DNA of 64,000 nt, from contig NC_046675.1 in NCBI RefSeq assembly GCF_003369915.1, forward strand, positions 16,430,001 to 16,494,000, given 5' to 3'. The first letter of the stretch is position 1; each line of letters begins with the position of its first letter. The translations under genes and the position numbers were made by a program. The stretch comes from Drosophila miranda (Eukaryota; Arthropoda; Insecta; Diptera; Drosophilidae). Below are positions 11,362-23,849 of the stretch, in pieces. Under the pieces are notes generated by a model. That model did no database searches, was not told the DNA's origin, and saw only the letters and a list, made by a program, of their open reading frames with translations.

Positions 11362-11395
11362 TGATTAATTGTATGCAATGCCCCCGCGTTTTATA
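11362..11395 (-). promoter_or_regulatory. TATA promoter of the 10292 Osiris gene
   Basis: TATAAAAC (TATAAAA at 11389-11395, minus) lies 33 bp before a TCACA initiator-like site (A at 11362). This implies a 5' UTR of about 140 bases. Confidence 0.55.
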
Positions 11396-12717
11396 CCTTT
11401 TCGAATCGTATGCGTGCCCGCCGGCTCCGAACTGAGTCGATTGACCAATTTTGTGTGGCTAGAAATCGCGCAGTGTCCAAAATAAAAACGCACCGCACTG
11501 CAATAACAATCCCCATACCAAAAAGCCATGCCATCCCCGGCACAATTTATGCAAAGCGTATGCGTATGCTGCCTGCCAACAATTTCTTGACCATATTTCC
11601 ACCACGCACGTCGTCAACGAAAGGGAAGTGACCTGCCGGTCTGGGCCGGGCGTCTGCCACTGCCGTGGCTGGATATGATTTTTGTACATATATTTTATAT
11701 AAGCAAATGGCCCAATTTTCGCCTTCCACCGTTAGCTGATTTTAATTGGCATGCAGCACTGCAGCACACGAGAACGTGACTTAGGCGGCTCTTGGAGGAG
11801 ATAGACTGTGTGCCAGATTCTTGGGCGCTGCCTTCTGCTTGGGCTTCTTCCTACACTGACTCCTTCTCGCTCGCCATCGCTCATTAGGCGTGCCATTGAA
11901 TTCCATTACAGCGATTATTAGTGGCCTGCCCCGATCCGCCCCTTATTTGGTATGCCTCAGTCGTGGTGACTTAATGCCCGCTTTGGCCCAGTTAGTTGCT
12001 CTGGCCAGCGTACGCTTTCAACGCTTTCGATTTCATTCTCTTTTTGTCAAGTGTCGTTCGGTGGCTTGCTGGTTCGCTGGCGCTCGTTTTCTATTTCAAT
12101 TGCTTCTAAATCTATTTCCAAAAGAAAGCTGAATTGTAGCGCATACCCGCATATATCTTTTCAATCGCAAAAGTGACACTTTTATGAGCATAAGTAGAAA
12201 GTTTCTTCTGGCTGCAACTTGTGTGGCAGACAATTAACATGCCACATCAGTATTAGAAACTCCAATTATGAGAAGGGCACACATACCACTTGACTTGCCA
12301 AAACTTTATCCGAAGATTATCAATTCTTTTTGCACAGACTTTTACACATAATTTTGCACAGCCTTTTGCACAGCCTTTTGCTCGACTGCCACTCGTTTGA
12401 GGGACAGGCAGCAGCAGAACCTGCCACAAGTTTTAATTGCCACAAGAAACTTGTTGCCTTGCCGCACTCTTAGGTCAAGCCCGTTCGCTCAAAGTTCCAA
12501 ATATTTGTCGCCCAACCAGTCTTGCTTGACTCTGTCAGCATTTGAATTAAGCTGCCCCATGGGAAAGTCTTTTACCAACAGGTAAACATTTTGTCCAACC
12601 ACGCCCTCCCCGGAATCAATTATACAAACGCCAAGAGGCACGTGCAGGGATTTTGATGTAGAATACGGTTGGGCAGACGCTCGTGACTCGAGAGGGGGTT
12701 GGGGAAATACTTTTAGT
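11396..12717. other. intergenic
   Basis: No gene recognised. The region upstream of the 10292 promoter is a candidate enhancer block. A short direct repeat (GCACAGCCTTTTGC) occurs near 12356-12382. Confidence 0.5.
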
Positions 12718-12894
12718 TTTATTCAAACATTCATAATGACTATTTTCTTGCTGTGAAAAGCGTTCGGCTGTCTCTTGTACAATAAGTTAGTTAATTACTC
12801 ATCGAATAAATTACTACATGCTAAGGGGTTTCAAAACAAAGGCACATTAGTGGCACCAACGGCATCCACGGCTACTCTCCTGACTCCTGACTGC

Positions 12895-13890
12895 TTACTG
12901 CTGCTGCTGTCCGGCGTAGGCCAACTGCTGGGCATCGACTTGCTCCTCGTTGATGCTGCGTGCATAGGGATAGGACGAAGAGGCACCCGAGCTCCAGCCA
13001 GCACTGGCAGGGGCAGACCAGGCGTTCGAGCTGTAACCACCGCCGATGGCGTTACCGCCGAGCTTGTTACCAAATCCGCCCAGAAGACGGGAGCCGCCAA
13101 CCAGGATGGCCAGGAAGAAGGCAAGCTTGGCCACAATCACGGCCTTGAAGGTCAGCAGAGCGAGGAATCCGAGGACCAAAGGAACGACGGCGAACAGTTT
13201 AGCGCCAATAGCCAGAGCAATGGGTCCAATCATCTTCTTGATCTTGCCACGACCTGAGAAGCACAAAAATATCCCAATTTTAGAACCAAATTAAAATGGT
13301 TAGACGGAACTGCTGAGCTCACCTTCATCCAGAGCGCGGGCCACCTGCTGGGTGGTCTCCGAGGGCAGCTTGAACTCCAAGTTGTGGGTGGACAAGAAGT
13401 CGGTCATGCTGGAAATGGCCAGATCGACCAGGCGTCCATTGCGATCCTCGGCGTTCTGGGGCAGCTCCGCATAGATATCCTGTTCGCTGAGAGACTTGCC
13501 ATTGCGCTGTATAGGACTGGCAGGATCTCTGCAACGAATGAGAAATGGGTCACATTAAAAACGGTGTCAAATCCACATCACTTTCGGTTTTTTGATTTCG
13601 ATTTCAATTTCAGTTTGAACACTGTCACAGACACACAACACACACCTCTGGAAGGTGACACCGCTGGCAAGCTCAATGTTGTTGCTCCTGGCGGCACGGT
13701 TCAGGGCAGTGATGCCCTTGACAGCCAGACAGGTGGCCATGTCATCGCTCTCCAAACAGGCACCCAGATAGCGGGCGGCCCTGCTGAGCGTGTTATCACT
13801 TTCGATTCTGTTGTCTTGGACACTGGGAGCGGCCCAGGAACAGCTGGCGGCCGCCAAGAGGGTAACACAAGCGATGGCAAACACTTTCAT
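12895..13890 (-). CDS. Osiris family protein (candidate Osi14)
   Basis: The coding sequence is complement(join(12895..13253,13323..13528,13646..13890)), 269 residues in three exons. Intron 1 is phase 2 (CAG AG then A GAT) and intron 2 is phase 1 at the GRGK site (DEG/RGK). The signal peptide is about 1-20 (MKVFAIACVTLLAAASCSWA). The paired cysteines are C45 and C54 (ACLESDDMATCLAVKG). A helical region (DFLSTHNLEFKLP) leads to GRGKIKKM and the hydrophobic Osiris segment (about 155-205). The tail is Gly/Ser/Trp-rich (GWSSGASSSYPYARS) and ends DAQQLAYAGQQQQ, a clear AQxLAY motif. A TTTATT on the plus strand at 12718-12723 would give AATAAA and a 3' UTR of about 170 bases. A TATA box lies at 14024-14030. 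The number is tentative, from order and length. Confidence 0.94.
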
Positions 13891-13995
13891 TTTCGTTTCG
13901 TTTTAGATTCAAGTCGGATCGCGACACGGTTTAATCCTTGCTGGAGCTGGCGCTGATGCTGTCTGCTGCTGAGCTCGAGAGCGTTGAGATGAGTT

Positions 13996-14030
13996 TGATG
14001 TATGCGTCTCGAGACGTCTAGCCTTTTATA
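13996..14030 (-). promoter_or_regulatory. TATA promoter of the 12895 Osiris gene
   Basis: ATATAAAAGG (TATAAAA at 14024-14030, minus) lies 34 bp before TCAAAC (A at 13996), a weak initiator. The start codon follows at 13890. Confidence 0.6.
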
Positions 14031-14034
14031 TTGG

Positions 14035-17000
14035 GCGGCGTTTGTTGCGCTGTCGAAGCCGCCGCCGACGCCGACGTCGCAGTCGGTCTGACATTACAAA
14101 ACAATTTCAAAGTAAATTAAATAAAACCAGCCGAGACGCAGCCGCCGACTGCGGAAGCAACCAAAAAAAAGACGCGAAAAATATGCCGGCTCTCCCGAGT
14201 TGTAGTCGGAGTCAGCGCCAGAGCCGTAGAGGCAACATACACACATGTACATAAATCTAGAAAATAAAGTCAACTTGTTTGTTAACTGAAATGTTCATTT
14301 TGGTGGCTTTTTGGGCAGCCCTGCTGCTGCTGCCTTTTTTTCGGGAGCGCCGTCTTCATCCGTCAACGTCTACGTCGTCGTCGCAGTCAGCGCCACTGGA
14401 GAGAAATTTGTACTTGGACTTGGCCATTGGATCAGGCGGGGCGCCTTGACTGTGTTGTGGGGTAAACATTCGACATCATTGGCTGGTGGCTTGGTCTTGG
14501 GCCTGGGCCTGGGCCTGGGTCTGGGATATGGTCTGGAGGCATTCGATATGCGCACGCCCTCAATGGGGCTGTTTACCCGCAGTTTACCCAGCCCGGCTGC
14601 GTTTGCGCTCAGCTTTCATTCGACTCTCGCAATATCCAAAGTCACATATTTGCTAATTTATTTACGCTTCTTAACCGAACGATCCGGTTGCCGTATATTC
14701 CACGCTGTCCACTTATGAGCGCAAAAATGTGTGCGTGTGTGTGTGTGTCTCCTTTCTTTGGAGCATAAATGGGTCATTTGTGTTTGCCCATTCTGTTGTT
14801 GTTGCAGGGAATGGTAAATGGTATGGTGAAATAGTGTTTAGCACTTCGATGATTGAATTGGACTGTGTATCCATGTCTATGTGGTAATAATTGAAAGTTA
14901 AGTGGCAATGGGAAAAATACGAGCTAATCATAAGTGATGAAATAATAGAGGTAAAATTTGGATAACAAAGCAAGGATGAATGTTAAATATTAGTTGGGAA
15001 AATAGGTAAAAACAAGGATCTAATGGTACAAATAATTAGCAAAAAAAAAAAAAAATTGTTAAATGTTTTTGTTGGATAAAAGGAAGTTTTAGTGGGAAAT
15101 TGAAGTCGATATGAATAATAGAGCTATAGGGGGGGAATAAGACTTAATAGAGCTTTTTGATAGAATGGGCGAAATAGGTAAAGAAAAGTTAGGTAAAGGT
15201 AAAGGCAATTAAAAGCAAGTTAAAGGCATCAAAAGTTTAATAATGAAATATGGATGAATTATTTAACATGAAGGTAGGTATTTAATAATAATTGTAGTCT
15301 TTTGAAATTTTTGTTGATTTTTTATTATTACAAAATATGTAAACGATTGTATTTTAGATTGTTATTCTATTTATTTATTTATACTTACATATATATTAAA
15401 ATTGTATTATTCATAAATAAATTGATTAAATTTGATTTAAAAAAAATGTTTGACTGGAATAATAATAATTAAATTTAATGTTTTCTATGTCATCATTGAT
15501 GATGATGTTTTGGGAAATGATAAACACAATGCGATGGTTTTAAGAATTTACCAGTAAGTCAGTTCTTAATATAACAAATATTTAACACTCAAAATAAAAA
15601 TCAAAAATTGTTAAGGTATTGTAGAGTGTACGTTCATTCGGAATATATCCCTTAAGCCCCACTCTTATTCTCATCGAATAGTTCTCTCTCACTCTGTCAG
15701 ATACATCTGTTTTTATGTGTCTATCAGTCTGAACACTGAAGTTTATGATTCATCAGTCATTCATTCGCTTGACGATTTTCCCAGTCACGTTCTGCCATCA
15801 CGGCCCACATTCTCCACTGCATTGCCAGTTTATGCTTCTATCCAAGTTTCTCTGTGGGGAATTGCATCGTAAAATGACAGGTTTCGTACAAAGATCTCTA
15901 TAAAATCGAAGCAGCTTCAATTTTTGGCAGCAACAAAATTTGTATTTTTATTGTTCCAGCAGCTTATTAAAGGCAACCCATTCAAAGAGCAGCAAAGTAA
16001 CAGCAGAGAAAAATATGTAGCCGATCCGCTGCCTCACTCACTTTCATTTATATTACAACGAAATGCGACACTAAATGTTGCCCCAAATGTTGCTGTTGTT
16101 ATTGCTGTTGTTGCCGGGCGGCAGGCCTGTTGCGGCCACGGCCGCGGGCGTCGGCTTGTCACACGCTGCGTATGAGTGACGCGCCTTTATTTTCGGTTAT
16201 TGTTTTAGCCCCGCTCCGGCAAGAGAAAAAGAAAGTGTGCTAGGAAGTATGCCGCCTTATCGAGCGTTTTGTGCAGTGATTCACTTGCTGCGACAATTTG
16301 CATATCTCAGCGCTGCAAGAGCCCAAGCACTAACCGGAGATCCATTCATGCCATCATTGATGATGATGATGATGCCCGCATGACATTGGCTTGCCTCACG
16401 CACGCACGGTCAGGTATGCGGCGATCCAGTTTCGCACTACTCATTCATTGACGCAGCCTGAGCTCCGCTGGGGTTCGCGGTTCGCAGTTCGCGTCATCGT
16501 TTTTGAGTGAAAGTTATGTAATTCCCATTCAGTTTTGCAATCTGTAGTGCGCTGCCCTGCTAAACCGGATTGCCGGGACCTCCATGCTCTGAGGCCTTAT
16601 CGATCGTCAGGTTTTACGACTATTACCCACCCAACTGTCAAATCAAACAAAGTTTCTAAATGCCAATCATAAACAATTTCTCTTTTCTACCGAAAAGCTC
16701 TGGCTTGGTTTCTGCTTTTGAGAACTGTCAATTCTGATAACCTTTCTCATGTCTTGCTCCCCTCCCACATAATGCGTTCCTGACAGCAGGGTCTGTTGTC
16801 CAGACTGGACTCACAGAAATGTAGGCATTCATTATTTATTCAAAGTCAATTATCTTCGTTTCTTTTCTGCGACTCGACTAGCGATTTGTTGCTGGGTGTC
16901 GGGCGTCGCTCAATTAGCCGGCAACAAGTTGGCCTAAACACCGATTGTCGATTGCCCCCACTTCCCACTTTTCTCGTCTGCGCCGGACCGTGTGGGTGTG

Positions 17001-19566
17001 GCAGATTGGGCTCTCTCGCGTACTGCTCCGCAGAGCCATGTGCCCAAGTGCGTTTACTTTTTAAATTAGCTTGTCGCGTTTTGCAGTTGCCGGTTTCGGT
17101 TTGGTTTTTTGGGCAGCCAATAGCCGCTGCGGTGGCACGTTCTACTGACCCATTTGCGTGTTATCGACATGACAACAGAATTTTTGGCATTCCAACACAC
17201 TGAGAGGAGGAGGAAACATTCTCGTAAAGATCTGAGGCAGGTTTCAGAGAAATTTAATTTGATTTGATTATGGGATAAAAATGCGTTTGTTTGGTTCTTC
17301 TGGGAACGGAATGTGGAATTTTTCGCCTCAAAAGCATATTTTTCCAGGGTCTAATACCTGATCCTAAAAAAATATTTAAAAAAAACCTTGCCCGGCCAAA
17401 AATTGTCTCTTAGTTTGTGGTCTCTTGGGTTAAACGCAAAAATGCCAACAGGTGAAATTGATTTTCTTTTCATTTGTGCAAATATGAAATGTCAATATTG
17501 TGCGTAGTCGTTGTGGCAGGCAGTGTTTGTTGTCGGCTGGCTGAGAAAGTGCAGCTCCAAGGTGTAGTGGCACGGTTTTTATGCATCGAGCAGGCATGTT
17601 TGCATATATTTTTTGGGGGGCCTAAAGGTCTTTTCAAGTGGGGTCTAGTTTTGGTATTTGGCGTTAAAAATTCATCACCATTACCTTGCGGGCAGGGCAC
17701 TCCGCTCCAAATTCAAACTCAACCCCGCACTCTGGACAAATGGTAAGAGAGCAATTGCCATTTGGGTTAGCATGTAATATTTTGTCTGGGGTCTTTGTGG
17801 CCCCGGCCCGAAATGATTAAGGGCGCCAGTGGGATCACTTTGTGCCCAAACCTAGGCCTAAGTATCATCGCTTTATTTAACCCCATCCGCCTGAACGCGA
17901 AAGAAAGTGAAATTGATGACACAAATGTTCAAACAACAAGCGCGGGACGACATTGTGGCAGTGGCAGTGGCTGTGGCTGTGGCTATGGCAGCGTGGTGTC
18001 TATGCTAAATGGCCTGGTTAAGTAATCTCGTGAGAGTCGCAAACATTGCGCAGTCAGAGAATGTTGTTAATAGCTGGAGATGCGATGACAAAAGCCAACG
18101 CTGCTGACGTCTCCCGCTCAAGCCTAATTGCCAAGCCAAGCCGGGGCACCGGTCTCAGCTTCACTTTCAACATCTCAACTTAGAAAGAAGTCGCCGCGCA
18201 CATAAAGATACGCCTTGTTGTGGCTGGCTGTCTTTTCGGGCTTTGTGTTGATCGATTTGTTAGATATGCGGCAAGCATGCGCATACCTGTATCTGACGCT
18301 TGTAGCTTTTGCCCCACCCGTGTTCCCCCCACACACCTGCAATTGTGTCGCTGCTGTTTGCTCAAATGGAATGGGCGCCCTACAACTTTCACTTGCTGAA
18401 ATGAAGGAAATGGAAATGGAGGCGCGATGTGCGTAGGCAGAGGGCTCAGACAATGAGTCAAATTATATTCATCCATCCGTGGATACGTGGTTAGAGGCCT
18501 AATTTGTGTCCTGTTTGGAGTAAATCATTAGATTTGTGTTTGACTCGAGTGATGGTGGATCGAACAGTTGTAGTTCGTCAATTAATCGATAATTTCATAT
18601 AAGTCAGGGATCTCAAGGATAGTAATTTGTATAATGAAAATAAGTGTTTGATTTGTATTATTATAAATTGTATTTGTATAAATTGAAAAATAAAGGCATA
18701 TGGAATGTGTATTAGACACCTTGCCGTTCCAAAGATATTTTAATTCAATTTTGAATCAAACAACTAAAACAAAAATTTAAAGTTCTTTTGTATTACGATC
18801 TGTTTTATAATGGTTAAAAGAAAGAGTTTTTAAACAATTTATTTCAAAGTTTGTATTAAAACTGTATTCTACTCCAGTACACCTCTATATTAATATTGTA
18901 ACTATATCTAGGTTACTTTTTAACTTTGATTTTATTAAATTTATATCTCTAATTTCTGATCTCTGATTTAAATAACATGCCGTTTTTTTCGGTTATGTAC
19001 AAAAAACTTAAAATGGATGTATGAAAATGTGATGAAGGGATGGGAGAAGTTCTTCATACCTACTTTCAATCTTGTGGCTACTAACCGTATGCCTTCAGTG
19101 ACCGACACCGAAGGCCCACCCAAGTCGCATCTGCACCTGTCGCTGCTGCATGCTGATTGATTTGTGACAACCTGTTGGTTGACTTTTCTGGTCTTTACAT
19201 AACCCTGGCCGTGCCTGCCGTTGGTCGGCTTTCATTGCAACACACGCACTTGCGGAAGTGCCGACGATAGTGATGTCTTGGCCGTGGTCTATGGTCGATC
19301 GAGGGCTGGCCTGTGCGCATGCGCAATAAACCGTTATATGCATAACGGCACCGTGCGCAGTGCTGTTAATTTCTGCGCTCTGTGGCACGCTGCAGAGCCG
19401 TCAAGCGGTCGATGGGTCGTCGTAACGTCAGAGCGGGCCGAGGCATGTGCTAATTAAATGCTGATGAAGTCGGGGAGTTACGTGGCCTTATATGTCTATG
19501 GGCTAAAAGTAGAAAGAGACCTCTCTAAATTGCACTCTCACTCTCATTCTCGCCGAGCGAAACGGC
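14035..19566. other. 5.5-kb gene-free block, candidate regulatory DNA
   Basis: I find no supported gene. The block includes GGGCCT repeats near 14500-14525, a (GT)n run near 14731-14746, and an AT-rich purine-biased stretch at about 14960-15600. Another AT-rich stretch spans about 18580-19010. The 15700-18200 part is of mixed composition and could hold enhancers for the flanking Osiris genes; that is inference from position only. Confidence 0.5.
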
Positions 19567-20293
19567 CTATAAAAATGGCTTGTAAAAAGTTGGGCCATCC
19601 TTGGTCACACCCAAAGGAATGTAGGGCGGCCGGACGGGCATCCAGCTGGTGCCGCTGGGGGCAACATCAGCGGTGTGGGCCGTGTGCAAGCCCTTGATTG
19701 ATGGGACCGATGAATGAATAATCTCCAGGCGATCCCGTGTATGCCCGCTGGACAGGATCCACTTTAAGGCCAGCATACCGGAGGTGGCCAATGCAATTTT
19801 TCCCATAACGAATGATGAGGTCGACAGCGCCGTCAGCCATTTCAAGACCAAAGGCAGCAGAACGATTTTGGCCACAGCTGCGGCGGCTAGCACGGGATAC
19901 AGCATTTTGGCTAGCTTCTTCTGCTGCTTCTTGTGCTGATGCTTGCCGCGTCCTGTGGAGAAGCATCCAGCACTTGAGAGCATGGAAATATCTATGAGTA
20001 CATCATCAACTCAACCCACCTTCGGTAGCCCACGTATCCAGCATATTGCTCATCTCCTCGGCACTCAGCTCGTCGTTGAGGAGTTTCTGCAGCTGCAGCT
20101 CGGCAGTCTGCATCCACTCACGTTGCACTCGATGGTGCTCCTCGGTGGCAGCTTCCTGCTCGGCATCCTGCTCCACGGCCGCCACGATGGCCCCGCCCAG
20201 TTGCACGGCAGGTGGCAGGTGGCTATACGCCACGCTGAAGGACACCGCAGACAGGAGATGGAAAATTGCAATTGCGAACGCAATGTTGAACAT
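19567..20293 (-). CDS. divergent short Osiris family protein
   Basis: The coding sequence is complement(join(19567..19952,20020..20293)), 219 residues. The single 67-bp intron is phase 1 at the family site (EG/RGK; donor GTGGGT, acceptor CCACAG). The signal peptide is about 1-22 (MFNIAFAIAIFHLLSAVSFS). The region before the intron is short, acidic and Gln-rich (EQEAATEEHHRVQREW) and lacks the paired cysteines. GRGKHQHKKQQKKLAKML precedes the hydrophobic segment (about 110-155). The tail is proline-rich (WMPVRPPYIPLGVTKDGP) with no AQxLAY motif. The divergence and size suggest a fast-evolving member, perhaps Osi13 by position, but I do not recognise it. The upstream TATA candidate is weak (TAAATAAAAG near 20405-20413). 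Confidence 0.88.
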
Positions 20294-20414
20294 GTTTTCG
20301 CCGTTGCACAGCTCCCAAACAACTGAGCAGAAGTGGGCGCCCAGTGCAGTCGGTAATGGTAATGGAGCACCACTCTCGTCGTTGCACTTGGTTGCATTTC
20401 AGACTTTTATTTAG

Positions 20415-22413
20415 ACTAGCAATCGGTGGGCAGGTTCTTTTGGTGGTCGATGGGTCTATGGAGGGGCCACTGGTACCGCTATTACTTCTGGTTCTACTGC
20501 GGTTCGGTTTCGCTGCTTTCGTTCTTCCCTCTCTCGTGGGGTTCCGATTTAGTCTTACTTGAGCGTGAACGGACACATTAAATTTTCCCTACTTTAATGA
20601 ACGGCTTGCCGCAAACATCATTCGATGTTGCTATTGCTGTTGCCATTGCCGTTGCCGTTGCTTTGGTTGTATGCGCCACACTCGTCATGGGTCACTTGTC
20701 CCAGCCATCAACAAGTAAAAACTCTTCATTATCGTGGCAGGCAGTTTCCCTTAAAAAAGTTTTTCCATTTCTAAACTGTGAGCTTTCATTCACTCACTCA
20801 CTACCTCAGTCACTCAGAGGGGTTTCTAATATTTATAAATAAAATCACGTCTCGAATGCATTAATATTCCAGAAAGGATTCCCGAAAACTTATATTCATT
20901 GTGAACGCAAGAGTTCTGACAAAGTTCGGAATAATTAGTGTTAATTGCGCTAGACCTACGACAAATATATATTTTTTATTTAAGTACCAAGGCCACTTAA
21001 ACAAAATTGTCCAAAAAGGTTCACATTGCATAAAAATAAATGTATCCAGCCAAGTCGTAGGCCTAGTTGATAGAACTCATTGAAATCGTATTAATTTTGG
21101 TATTAAATAAGTTAATTCATTTACTACATAAATAAATAAAAATAAATTTTCAAAAAATTAAAATTACGAGCATCTCTTTAGTGATTTTTAAGCTTTTATT
21201 TTATATTAAATGGTGTTTGTTGTTTAAATTAACTTACTTCCTAGAAAGTATCTCTGGCCTGCAATCAGGTTTGGGGTTTGGTAATATGTATTATTAATTA
21301 CCAATTAATTGTTATTTTAAGGAGCAGACAGAACCGATGGCAATTCCATTAAAAATTGCATTTATTATTTTCGCATAACCATGAATTGCAGTCGTGAACA
21401 AATATCAACTTCAAATTAAAGGTATTTCATGAGCTCGGCACGGGCTTATGTAAATTTCCGGTAAAATGAAACCATCTCGTGTGTTTGTTTGTGTATAAAT
21501 CCGCTTAATTAAATTCCAGCAACAAAATATACTTCTTGGAATTACATCAGGCAAATGTGATTGCAGCAGTGCTAACGGAAATTAAATAACGACCCAACTG
21601 AATTAGGATTTTTGGGCTGAAAGAGACCGAAACCAGACGAGACAAATAAACTTATCTTGGCTTGAACGAATGCGAATGTAGCCTCAACCATTGGGTGGTT
21701 CGAGTATCTGTAACTGTTGCAATATATAGTATTAAATATACTGCTTTACGTCTGGGATGCTATATATTCACATGGTGTCCAAACACGCATTCATATGCAC
21801 ACGCGTGCCACGGAACTAATCGTAGTCAACGTCAACCGTCAACCGTCAACTTTAAAGCTAACGCTCTTTGCTGTCGTCACTTTTCATGCCCAAACTTTGG
21901 GTCTCTGGCTGTGGCTCTGGATGGGGTTTTGGCAGCTGTTCAACGGAATTTATCGCTGGTTGGATGTTAGCAGTACTTTTATTTTGCATCCGGTTGCTGG
22001 TATAACCGCACAAACGCACCGTAGCGACGTGGGCATACGTCTAACGAGTGGGAATACCTTCCAACTAAAAGCTGAACTAAGTAATACTAGAGTTTATACC
22101 TGATGCACTGGGATATAGCATGAAATAAATAAATAAATTCCCTAAAAAAGAGTGTTTCAAATTGTTGATTCCAGCTGAGGGAAGTTTCTGTTTTCCTGTT
22201 TCTTTTGTCATATATTATTTCTAGTAGTTCTATTTCACTTGACAGTGCGGAAGTCTCCGCCTCGTCTTTTTTATAGCCCACCGCCAGAGCAGACCAATCA
22301 ATGCTCGAACTTCGATGGGTTTTGATTGTGATAAGGGGAAGGGAGTGCCGAGTGCTGCTAACTAACCTAAATCAATAGCTAAATCTTAATTCGTACAAAA
22401 CGTTGCCTACAGA
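20415..22413. other. intergenic, about 2 kb
   Basis: No gene seen. It is AT-rich from about 20840 to 21560, with scattered trinucleotide-biased stretches (GTTGCC units near 20625-20665). Confidence 0.5.
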
Positions 22414-23719
22414 TCAGATTTTCTTTAAGACTATTGCTTTGCTGGCATAGCCATGGCCGCCACCGCCACCTGTGGTCTTCAGGCTCATTACGGCCGTAAA
22501 GAGAGCAAAGAAGAAGCCGGCCAGGCCCGTGGTGCCCACGAGTAGCGTGAGGCCGCCAATGAGAACGGGTATGAGGGTGAGAAACTTCAGTTTGTAGGCA
22601 ATCAGAAGTGGCAGCAGCAGCTTTTGGATTTTCTTTTTCAACTTTTTCAGCTTGCGGCCCTCTGAGGCGTCCAATGCCATACGGTGAATGTAACGGCCTT
22701 GGACTGTAGCTGTATCCGCCTCTTTTGAAGTCGATATTTTGGCTGTGGAGGGGATGGTTCTTGTGGTGGCCTCCAATTTATTTGAACTTGTCTCATCTGC
22801 AAATTAACGGAACAGAAGCTTTAGTTAGTCAGTTAATTAAACGGTCAGTCCCAGACCACATCCCTGAGGTGTTCGAGCGCACGCTTCATAGGCTGGTATA
22901 TTATGAGGAAAATTCATTGGAAAGCCCAAACCCACCTGCCAGGAACTGCAGAGTCCCATCCTGCTGCTCCTCATCTATGTCGCTGAGAAGAGTACCCACA
23001 GAGTCGCAAAAATTACGCACTTTCACCAGAGCACGCTGGAAAGGCCCTAAGTAGGATTGGATTCCCAGAAGTGTTGGCTTCTCAATGTGTTTAATGGCAT
23101 CGGTATTTTTCACATCTTCATCATCATCAGCATCAGCATCGTGGGAGTTAGTTAAAGTTGAGGCCGCCGCATTGCGCACATCCGGCTCGGCTTCCTCCTC
23201 CGCAGCAGCTGGCAGCTGATGTCGAAGTTCACCCCCGCGTCGCATGGATTGGCTTATGGCCAGGACATATCTGGCGGGATCGCTTAGAGTTGTCGCTGGT
23301 GCTGCCTGTGCCCGAACCTGTTTGTAATTTCCGCCCGCCGAAGGTGGAATGCCACTCCTCGCACTCTGATTATACCGATGATTGTAGGCGTAGTAATTGA
23401 CAGGAAGTCGTTGGTTCTGCTTCTGCTGCTGCTGCTCTTGCTGCTGCTGCTGCTGTTGCTGCTGCTGTGGCGAAATTCTGGGGGCACTCTCTCTTTCCGG
23501 CTGCACTGAGCTGGGTGCCGTTGCCTGCAGGATAAGCCAATTGTTGTGCTGGGTGAATGGCTGCCACGCATTCAGCTCCAACTGTAGTTTCCCGTTTCGA
23601 GCCGTAAGGATGCCGGAAGAGCCGTCATTAAAGTGATTGTTGCTGTTGCTACTTGTCGACGCGTTTATTGTTACGAGCATATAAATGCCGAGCACAAACA
23701 CTGCTCGATGATGCCACAT
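22414..23719 (-). CDS. Gln-rich divergent Osiris family protein
   Basis: The coding sequence is complement(join(22414..22796,22936..23719)), 388 residues. The intron (139 bp, GTGGGT donor, TTGCAG acceptor) is phase 1, between LA and DETSS. The start is the ATG at 23717-23719, which opens a signal peptide (MWHHRAVFVLGIYMLVTINA). Exon 1 is long and low-complexity: Asn/Ser-rich, then a run of glutamines interrupted by E and K, then an acidic Asp stretch (DADADDDEDVKN). A single cysteine (VRNFCDSVGTLL) stands in place of the usual pair. Exon 2 carries a lysine comb (GRKLKKLKKKIQKLLLPL), the hydrophobic Osiris segment, and a short Gly-rich end without AQxLAY. The family call rests on the basic-hydrophobic segment, the intron phase and the context. 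The upstream TATA candidate is CATAAAAT (23841-23847). I cannot give its number. Confidence 0.85.
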
Positions 23720-23849
23720 CTCTGGGTTTTTGAGTCCTGTTGCTCTTTTCACACACGCACTCCGGACGCCGCCTAGAATCGAACTGAGGGCCTTCGCGTT
23801 TCCAGATCTTTGCAGGCCAAATTCTACAAGCCATTCGACATTTTATGGA

